A stretch of 8,645 nt of DNA from Candidatus Zixiibacteriota bacterium (GTDB lineage Bacteria > SM23-81): assembly GCA_030628225.1 (NCBI GenBank), contig DAOVRJ010000096.1:1-8645 (forward strand), written 5' to 3'. The translations under genes and the position numbers were made by a program. The notes under the pieces were generated by a model. It was not told the origin of the DNA. It saw only the letters and a list, made by a program, of their open reading frames with translations, and ran no database searches. Each line of letters begins with the position of its first letter. Positions within the stretch are counted from its first letter, which is position 1. Below, one piece after another: positions 5,013 to 8,645 of this stretch.

Positions 5013-5186
5013 ATGCGCAAAATAACCGCCTACGTGGAGAAAGATCCAGAAACCGGGCTGTATGTGGCTATCGTGCCCAGTATACCAGGGGCTCATACTC
5101 AGGCAGCTTCTCTTGACGAATTGCAGAAAAACATCAAGGAAGTTGTCGAGCTGTGCCTGGAGGAATGCGGCCCCGTGAGTAATTGA
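5013..5186 (+). CDS. Orphan HicB-like protein, probably C-terminally truncated
   Basis: A 57-codon frame, MRKITAYVEKDPETGLYVAI then VPSIPGAHTQAASLDELQKN and a helix IKEVVELCLEE. AAGGAG lies 8 nt before the ATG. The strand-helix pattern and PGxxTQA turn are typical of a HicB subgroup whose members, as I recall them, run on about 12-15 residues (an LPEFVG-like end) before hicA. Here the frame ends CGPVSN, just where an AATCAAT-rich operator region of the next gene begins, and no hicA follows. I infer that a rearrangement replaced the gene end and hicA with the nucleotidyltransferase cassette. Confidence 0.75.
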   Translation: MRKITAYVEKDPETGLYVAIVPSIPGAHTQAASLDELQKNIKEVVELCLEECGPVSN

Positions 5187-5225
5187 TTGTTTATAGTAAT
5201 CAATTGATTGGTATAGGTAATCAAT
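5182..5225 (+). promoter_or_regulatory. ATTGATT/AATCAAT half-site cluster (candidate operator)
   Basis: Four half-sites occur in 44 bp: ATTGATT (5182-5188), the 12-bp palindrome AATCAATTGATT (5199-5210), and AATCAAT (5219-5225), which touches the ATG at 5226. GTAATCAAT recurs at 5197 and 5217, 20 bp apart. The position suggests autoregulation by the HTH of the downstream protein. There is no clear Shine-Dalgarno sequence. Confidence 0.6.
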
Positions 5226-5846
5226 ATGGCCACCTTATCGGACATGATATCATCGAAAGCGCGGGCGGAGATATTTCGCCTGCTTTTCGGGGTTTCTGAT
5301 AAAGAGCTTCACGTACGGGAAATTGAGCGCCAATCCGGACTGGCCTTCCGTACGGTGCATCAGGAATTGAAAAATCTCGCGCAGATGGATCTCGTCACAG
5401 CTCGTCGAGAGAGCAATCGCCTTTACTACCGGGCCAACGATGAACATCCCCTTTTCAATGACATCCGCAACATCGTCCTGAAAACTTCCGGTCTGGTCGA
5501 GGTTCTGAGAGAGGCTCTCGATCATAAGCAGGTCAAGGTCGCCTTCGTGTTTGGATCCATCGCCAGAAAAGATGAGGGTGCCCGCAGCGATGTCGATCTG
5601 ATGGTCATCGGCGATGTCAGTCTGCGGAAAGTCGTTGGCTGGCTGAGCGATGTTGCTGAGAGGGTGGGTCGCGAAATCAATCCTCATGCCTTCAGCCTGA
5701 ATGAATTCCAAAAACGAAAGGAGTCTGGCAATCATTTTTTAACAACCGTCTTGAGATCACCGAAGCTCTTCATCAGGGGAGATGATCATGCGCTTGCAAC
5801 ACTGGGTCGACAACAAGCTGCTTCGGACGTACACGACGAATTCTGA
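5226..5846 (+). CDS. HTH-domain nucleotidyltransferase (MntA-like antitoxin type)
   Basis: A 206-residue protein. Residues about 10-70 form a winged HTH (ARAEIFRLLFG, VREIERQSGLAFRTVHQELK, LYYRAN wing). Residues about 100-185 form a minimal nucleotidyltransferase of the DNA polymerase beta fold, with FGSIARKDEGARSDVDL giving the GS-x10-DxD motif (G110, S111, D122, D124). In MNT-HEPN pairs this type of protein neutralises a HEPN ribonuclease, in characterised cases by AMPylating it; the fused HTH likely adds autorepression. It follows the truncated hicB by 39 bp with half-sites in between. The partner gene begins in a 59-bp overlap at 5788 but is cut off. The TGA stop (5844-5846) coincides with the first bases of a repeat, so the true C-terminus may differ. 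Confidence 0.85.
   Translation: MATLSDMISSKARAEIFRLLFGVSDKELHVREIERQSGLAFRTVHQELKNLAQMDLVTARRESNRLYYRANDEHPLFNDIRNIVLKTSGLVEVLREALDHKQVKVAFVFGSIARKDEGARSDVDLMVIGDVSLRKVVGWLSDVAERVGREINPHAFSLNEFQKRKESGNHFLTTVLRSPKLFIRGDDHALATLGRQQAASDVHDEF
5788..5846 (+). pseudogene. N-terminal remnant of a HEPN-domain toxin
   Basis: ATG at 5788 with AGGGGAG six bases upstream opens a frame MRLQHWVDNKLLR...TNS. It resembles the N-terminus of HEPN-type proteins encoded directly after HTH-nucleotidyltransferases (M..L.KWLDNGWLR pattern, from memory of the family). After about 19 codons the frame enters the hairpin repeat at 5844 and then other repeats, ending at 6039 without HEPN features. The R-x4-6-H ribonuclease motif expected later in the protein is absent. 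I infer a toxin gene decapitated by repeat insertion or deletion. Confidence 0.6.
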
Positions 5847-5883
5847 TGAGCTGTCGGGTGAGGCCACCCGACAGCACGAAGAA
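5844..5883. repeat. TGATGAGCTGTC hairpin repeat, intact copy
   Basis: CTGTCGGGTG (5851-5860), loop AGGC, CACCCGACAG (5865-5874): perfect 10-bp stem. The flanks TGATGAG and CACGAAGAA are shared with the degenerate copy at 448-485. Its first three bases form the stop of the nucleotidyltransferase gene. Confidence 0.85.
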
Positions 5884-5885
5884 GG

Positions 5886-5909
5886 CCGTAGGGGCGGGAG
5901 CCCCTACGG
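5886..5909. repeat. CCGTAGGGGC-GGGA-GCCCCTACGG hairpin
   Basis: Perfect 10-bp stem (5886-5895 with 5900-5909) and a 4-nt loop, starting three bases after the preceding hairpin. There is no T-run, so it is a dispersed hairpin rather than a clear terminator. Confidence 0.75.
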
Positions 5910-5961
5910 GGCAAGAAAAGTAGCAGACCTTTCCATCCCGGCCACTTCACTTCATCCTGTC

Positions 5962-6010
5962 ATTCCGGCGAAGCCTGTCCTCACGAAAGCGGGGAGCGGG
6001 GAGCCGGAAT
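5962..6010. repeat. ATTCCGGC ... GCCGGAAT inverted-repeat element
   Basis: Arms at 5962-5969 and 6003-6010, with TGTC before and CTCC after, and a GC-rich interior including GCGGGGAGCGGGGAG. It resembles the common dispersed GTCATTCC...GGAATC hairpin family. Confidence 0.6.
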
Positions 6011-6040
6011 CTCCTGATAAACGATGTCTTGCATGCTGAG

Positions 6041-6060
6041 ATGCCTGCATGCGCAGGCAT
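6041..6060. repeat. ATGCCTGC-ATGC-GCAGGCAT palindrome
   Basis: Perfect 20-bp palindrome followed by GACA. It lies at the right side of the preceding element and may be part of the same composite repeat. Confidence 0.65.
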
Positions 6061-6079
6061 GACAATTGTGTTTTTCCGG

Positions 6080-6101
6080 CGTCAGGTACGGTGACCTGAC
6101 G
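6080..6101. repeat. CGTCAGGT-ACGGTG-ACCTGACG hairpin (inverted relative of 1964-1981)
   Basis: Perfect 8-bp stem (6080-6087 with 6094-6101) and 6-nt loop. The reverse complement of about 1964-1985 reads CGGCGTCGGGTACGGTGACC, so the two elements share loop, flank and most of the stem in opposite orientations. Confidence 0.7.
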
Positions 6102-6130
6102 ACACTTGATCCAAATCGCCAACTTTCCTC

Positions 6131-6159
6131 TTGACTTTTCCGCAAAATTCCCCAATATT
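6131..6159 (+). promoter_or_regulatory. Promoter of the hldA-hldC operon
   Basis: TTGACT (6131-6136), 17-bp spacer, AATATT (6154-6159). The sequence TTGACTTTTC.GCA.AATT is close to the third hicB promoter at 4909. Predicted start near 6166 leaves an ~84-nt leader to the ATG at 6250. Confidence 0.65.
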
Positions 6160-6249
6160 GCAATAGCCTGTTTGGGGCACTAATCGCAAACACCCTACGC
6201 ACTTGCCAATCGGTATACAGTGTACTTACACCTTTTCCCCGAAAATCCC

Positions 6250-7248
6250 ATGGACAAAATCCCCAAGAAACGCTTACAGGAGATCCTCCCCGGCTTCAAG
6301 GACTCCCGGGTCATGGTCCTGGGCGACCTGATGCTGGATCACTTCATCTGGGGTGCGGTCAACAGGATCTCCCCGGAGGCGCCGGTGCCGGTGGTGCGGG
6401 TGCACAAGGAGACCCAGCGGCTGGGCGGGGCGGCCAACGTGGCTCACAATATCAGGATGCTGGGAGCCATGCCGGTGCTCATCGGCCTGGTGGGAGAGGA
6501 TGATCACGGAAAGATCCTGGTGGGGGCCATCCGCGATCTGGACATCGCCACCGATTGGATCGTGACCGATGCCGGGCGGATGACCACCATGAAGACCCGG
6601 GTGGTGGCTCATAGCCAGCAGGTGGTCCGCGCCGACTGGGAGGACACCAGGGATGCCTGCGGAAAGGTCCTCCAGGAGATCATGGAGCGGATCGAAGGAG
6701 AGATCGATAACGTTCAGGCCCTGATCATCTCCGACTACGGCAAGGGAGTGATCACCACCGAGGTTCTCGGCCAGGTCCTGGAGATGGCCAAAAAGAAGGG
6801 CACCTTCGTGGCCGTGGATCCCAAGGAGTCCCATTTCGATCTGTACAAGGGCGTCTCCCTGATCACCCCCAACCAGAAGGAGGCCGGCCAGGCCTTCGCT
6901 AAGCCCATCTTCGATATGGCCAGCCTGGAGGAAGTGGGCCGGGGAATGCTGGAGAAGCTGAGGCTGCAGGCCCTGCTGATCACCCGCGGAGAGGACGGCA
7001 TGTCCCTGTTCGAGAGCGACGGATCCCTGACCCATTTTCCGACCATGGCCCGGCAGGTTTACGACGTCACCGGCGCGGGAGATACGGTGGTGGGCTCCTT
7101 CGCCGTGGCCAGAACGGCCGGAGCCAGTCTGAAGGAGGCGGCGCTGATCTCCAATCATGCCGCCGGGATCGCCGTGGGCGGTGTGGGCACCACGGCGGTG
7201 AGCTTCCAGGAGCTGGCCGAGGACCTGAACCGCTTCACCGAGGATTGA
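6250..7248 (+). CDS. hldA: D-glycero-beta-D-manno-heptose-7-phosphate kinase
   Basis: A 332-residue PfkB/ribokinase-family sugar kinase that phosphorylates heptose 7-phosphate at C1 to the 1,7-bisphosphate, a cytoplasmic step of ADP-heptose synthesis for the LPS inner core. Seen in order: VMVLGDLMLDHFIWG (residues 21-35), RLGGAANVAHN (57-67), the SDYGKGV segment (161-167), an ITPN motif (205-208), and the PfkB signature DVTGAGDTVVG (272-282) with catalytic Asp278. The ATG at 6250 is chosen because family members begin close before KRLQEILPGF; an in-frame GTG at 6220 would add ten atypical residues. Neither start has a clear Shine-Dalgarno sequence. Length is normal for stand-alone HldA/RfaE1. 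hldC follows after three bases. Confidence 0.95.
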   Translation: MDKIPKKRLQEILPGFKDSRVMVLGDLMLDHFIWGAVNRISPEAPVPVVRVHKETQRLGGAANVAHNIRMLGAMPVLIGLVGEDDHGKILVGAIRDLDIATDWIVTDAGRMTTMKTRVVAHSQQVVRADWEDTRDACGKVLQEIMERIEGEIDNVQALIISDYGKGVITTEVLGQVLEMAKKKGTFVAVDPKESHFDLYKGVSLITPNQKEAGQAFAKPIFDMASLEEVGRGMLEKLRLQALLITRGEDGMSLFESDGSLTHFPTMARQVYDVTGAGDTVVGSFAVARTAGASLKEAALISNHAAGIAVGGVGTTAVSFQELAEDLNRFTED

Positions 7249-7251
7249 CTC

Positions 7252-7728
7252 ATGGGCCAGGTGGTGTCCACAGAAGAGCTGATCGGGATCCGCCGGCAGG
7301 CCGGCCGGGAAGACCGCAAGGTGGTTTTCACCAACGGCTGCTTCGACCTGATCCACCGCGGTCACGTGGAGTATCTGGGCCAGGCCAAGGCCATGGGAGA
7401 CATCCTGGTGGTGGGCCTGAACAGCGACCGGTCTGTGCGTCAACTGAAAGGGCAGGGGCGGCCGCTGACCCCACAGGATGACCGGGCACAGGTTTTAGCC
7501 GCCCTGGAGATGGTGGATTACGTCTGTCTGTTCGATGAGCAGACCCCGGCCCGGCTTATCTCGGCGGTGCTGCCCGACGTGCTGGTCAAGGGTGGGGACT
7601 ACCGGCCAGACGAGATCGTCGGCCGGGAGACGGTGAAGGAAGCCGGGGGCAAGGTGGTGGTCGTGCCATTGACCGAGGGCTTCTCCACCAAGGGTCTGAT
7701 CGAGAAGATCCTCGAACTGAAGCGCTGA
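7252..7728 (+). CDS. hldC: D-glycero-beta-D-manno-heptose 1-phosphate adenylyltransferase
   Basis: A 158-residue nucleotidyltransferase of the cytidylyltransferase-like alpha/beta superfamily. It joins heptose 1-phosphate and ATP to give ADP-heptose. Motifs: TNGCFDLIHRGHVEYL, with the HxGH nucleotide-binding site at residues 35-38; VVGLNSDRSVRQLKG; LVKGGDY (111-117); and the C-terminal FSTKGLIEKI (144-153), where relatives usually have STT or STS. Length fits stand-alone RfaE2. It starts three bases after the hldA stop and is certainly co-transcribed. Separate hldA and hldC, instead of fused hldE, is common in deltaproteobacteria and several other phyla. No T-run terminator is visible after it. 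Confidence 0.95.
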   Translation: MGQVVSTEELIGIRRQAGREDRKVVFTNGCFDLIHRGHVEYLGQAKAMGDILVVGLNSDRSVRQLKGQGRPLTPQDDRAQVLAALEMVDYVCLFDEQTPARLISAVLPDVLVKGGDYRPDEIVGRETVKEAGGKVVVVPLTEGFSTKGLIEKILELKR

Positions 7729-7746
7729 GATGTGGGGCCGGGAACG

Positions 7747-7917
7747 GGTGGTTCCATTGATTCCGTGATTTTCCCCGTAGCCTGATTGAGGAGATCCTCC
7801 GGTGATATGGTTGAGATGGGGAGGTGGGGGTGGTTCCGTTTATTCCGTCTTTTCCATGTTTTTTTCCATGATGCATTTCTTCCATGATTGTTTTTCCATT
7901 TGCTCCATGATTCTCTC
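7747..7917. repeat. GGTGGTTCC and TTCCAT-rich tract
   Basis: GGTGGTTCCATT (7747-7758) and GGTGGTTCCGTT (7829-7840) are further copies of the motif at 2245-2256 and 3999-4010. From 7836 to 7908, seven CC(A/G)T boxes recur in a T-rich context at 9-16 bp intervals. Small dyads GGAAC/GTTCC (7741-7755) and GAGGA/TCCTC (7788-7799) are present. No gene is seen. Confidence 0.6.
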
Positions 7918-7946
7918 TTGACATCTCCGGCCAGTTATGCTATCGT
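7918..7946 (+). promoter_or_regulatory. Promoter of the TPR gene
   Basis: TTGACA (7918-7923), 17-bp spacer, TATCGT (7941-7946) overlapping a TATAA stretch. The leader carries GGAGAGG (7961-7967) before an ATG-TGA start-stop pair at 7976-7981, then GGAGG (7984-7988) for the real gene. Confidence 0.7.
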
Positions 7947-7995
7947 ATAAATCGACTGCCGGAGAGGTCATTTTTATGTGAGCGGAGGATGCCGG

Positions 7996-8645
7996 GTGAC
8001 AGAATCGCCCAAATCATTGATGGCCAGGCTGCACAGGAAGCTGCAGGCGGAGAAGGCCTCGCGGGTATTCGCCCGGCTGGCCGATCAGCTTCGGCTCAGC
8101 GGCCATGTGGCGGATGCCGTCGAGCTTTGCCAGAAAGGCCTTAAGCATTTCCCCAACTATGCCAGCGGCCACATCGTCCTGGGCCATTGTTACCTGGATC
8201 TGGGAGCCCTGGATGATGCCGGGGAGGTTTTCCGGCGAGTCCTTGCCCTGGATTCGGAGCATATCTTGGCCCTCAAATGTCTGGGAGACATTCTCTTCCA
8301 ACAGGGAAAGCTGGAGGAGGCAAGCGAGTATTACCAGCGGGCTCTACAGCTGGATCCGGCTAACAGCGATATTAAGACGGTGGTCAGGAAGCTGGAGGAG
8401 CAGCAGCGGGAGGGATCTGGCGTGGAGCCCGAGCCTAAACCTGCGCAGGAGCCTGAGCCTGTGCCTGAGTCTCAGCCTGCCGATGAGCTGGAGAAGGAGA
8501 TGCCTCTGGTGACAGAGGTGCCCGTTTTCGGAGATCAGGTGGTGGAGCTGGAAGAGTCACTGCCGGAGCTTTTGGAAAATGAAGGTTCGTCGGTCTCACC
8601 GCGGGAGATCGAGGCGCAGTTCAGCCCCGAGGAGACGGAACTTCT
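7996..8645 (+). CDS. TPR-repeat protein with acidic, Pro/Glu-rich tail (3' end outside window)
   Basis: At least 216 residues, open at the window edge. GTG at 7996 follows GGAGG by 7 nt; an in-frame ATG at 8020 has no ribosome site. Three tetratricopeptide repeats fill residues about 12-120: ADQLRLSGHVADAVELCQKG, then LGHCYLDLGALDDAGEVFRR, then LGDILFQQGKLEEASEYYQR ending ALQLDPANSD. A short basic/acidic helix follows, then a low-complexity PEPEPKPAQEPEP region (about 147-160) and an acidic segment rich in E, V and P. No signal peptide or membrane segment is seen, so it is probably cytoplasmic and a protein-protein adaptor. Its partner is unknown. It has its own promoter, so it is not simply part of the hld operon. 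Confidence 0.85.
   Translation, partial: MTESPKSLMARLHRKLQAEKASRVFARLADQLRLSGHVADAVELCQKGLKHFPNYASGHIVLGHCYLDLGALDDAGEVFRRVLALDSEHILALKCLGDILFQQGKLEEASEYYQRALQLDPANSDIKTVVRKLEEQQREGSGVEPEPKPAQEPEPVPESQPADELEKEMPLVTEVPVFGDQVVELEESLPELLENEGSSVSPREIEAQFSPEETEL

Noticed and set aside
5782-6039. Full 85-codon gene after the nucleotidyltransferase
   Set aside because: Only the first ~19 codons look like protein; the rest is hairpin repeat sequence, so it is listed as a pseudogene remnant.
5844-6101. CRISPR array
   Set aside because: The hairpins differ in sequence and there are no regular identical repeats separated by unique spacers; no cas genes are present.
6274-7443. Minus-strand open frame of 389 codons across hldA-hldC
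   Set aside because: His/Gly/Leu-rich antisense translation of well-recognised kinase and adenylyltransferase genes.
8105-8512. Plus-strand frame of 135 codons at the right end
   Set aside because: Shadow of the TPR gene in another frame; the product is Ser/Arg/Trp-rich low-complexity, while the TPR frame shows clear repeats.

Overview
The window (8645 bp, about 55% G+C by eye) looks like chromosome of a Gram-negative bacterium. Its right part encodes two enzymes of ADP-heptose synthesis for lipopolysaccharide (hldA/rfaE1 and hldC/rfaE2) as separate adjacent genes, not the fused HldE of enterobacteria. This split, together with GC-rich codons and many hairpin-type intergenic repeats, fits a deltaproteobacterial/Desulfobacterota- or Nitrospirota-like genome. 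That placement is inference; no rRNA or taxon-specific marker is present.

Layout. 1-548: no protein gene. It holds a compact, strongly foldable GC-rich element (about 31-160, candidate structured RNA), an A/T-rich simple region, two inverted-repeat elements, and the promoter/operator of the next gene. 549-1937: an AAA/DUF4143 ATPase with a PD-(D/E)xK-like C-terminus and a strong promoter carrying two identical operator-like dyads. 1938-2596: repeats, a consensus promoter that runs directly into a terminator (possible ~90-nt RNA), then the first hicBA promoter. 2597-5186: a toxin-antitoxin cluster with two hicB-hicA pairs, two orphan and probably C-terminally shortened HicB-like genes, and an ORF6N-domain gene. 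5226-5846: an HTH-nucleotidyltransferase (MntA-like antitoxin type) followed by a ~19-codon remnant of its HEPN toxin partner, cut off by a hairpin repeat. 5847-6249: four different hairpin repeats and the hldA promoter. 6250-7728: hldA-hldC operon. 7729-7995: pyrimidine-rich repeats and a promoter. 7996-end: a TPR protein with an acidic/Pro-rich tail, running off the window.

How it works together. The left two thirds behave as an accessory island. TA cassettes share near-identical promoters (TTGACW-17 bp-TATGAT) and a repeated terminator module, several partners are missing, and repeats mark gene ends and truncation points. The right third is ordinary envelope biosynthesis: HldA phosphorylates heptose-7-phosphate at C1 and, after dephosphorylation at C7 by GmhB (not in the window), HldC adenylylates heptose-1-phosphate to ADP-heptose.

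The most notable observations are: the structured element at 31-160, whose upstream 30 bp recur exactly at 2062-2091; the doubled TTCTCC-N9-GGAGAA operator over the ATPase promoter; the 35-bp perfect palindrome inside the ORF6N gene; the promoter-to-terminator mini unit at 2341-2466; and the HEPN toxin truncated by a repeat that also supplies the antitoxin's stop codon.
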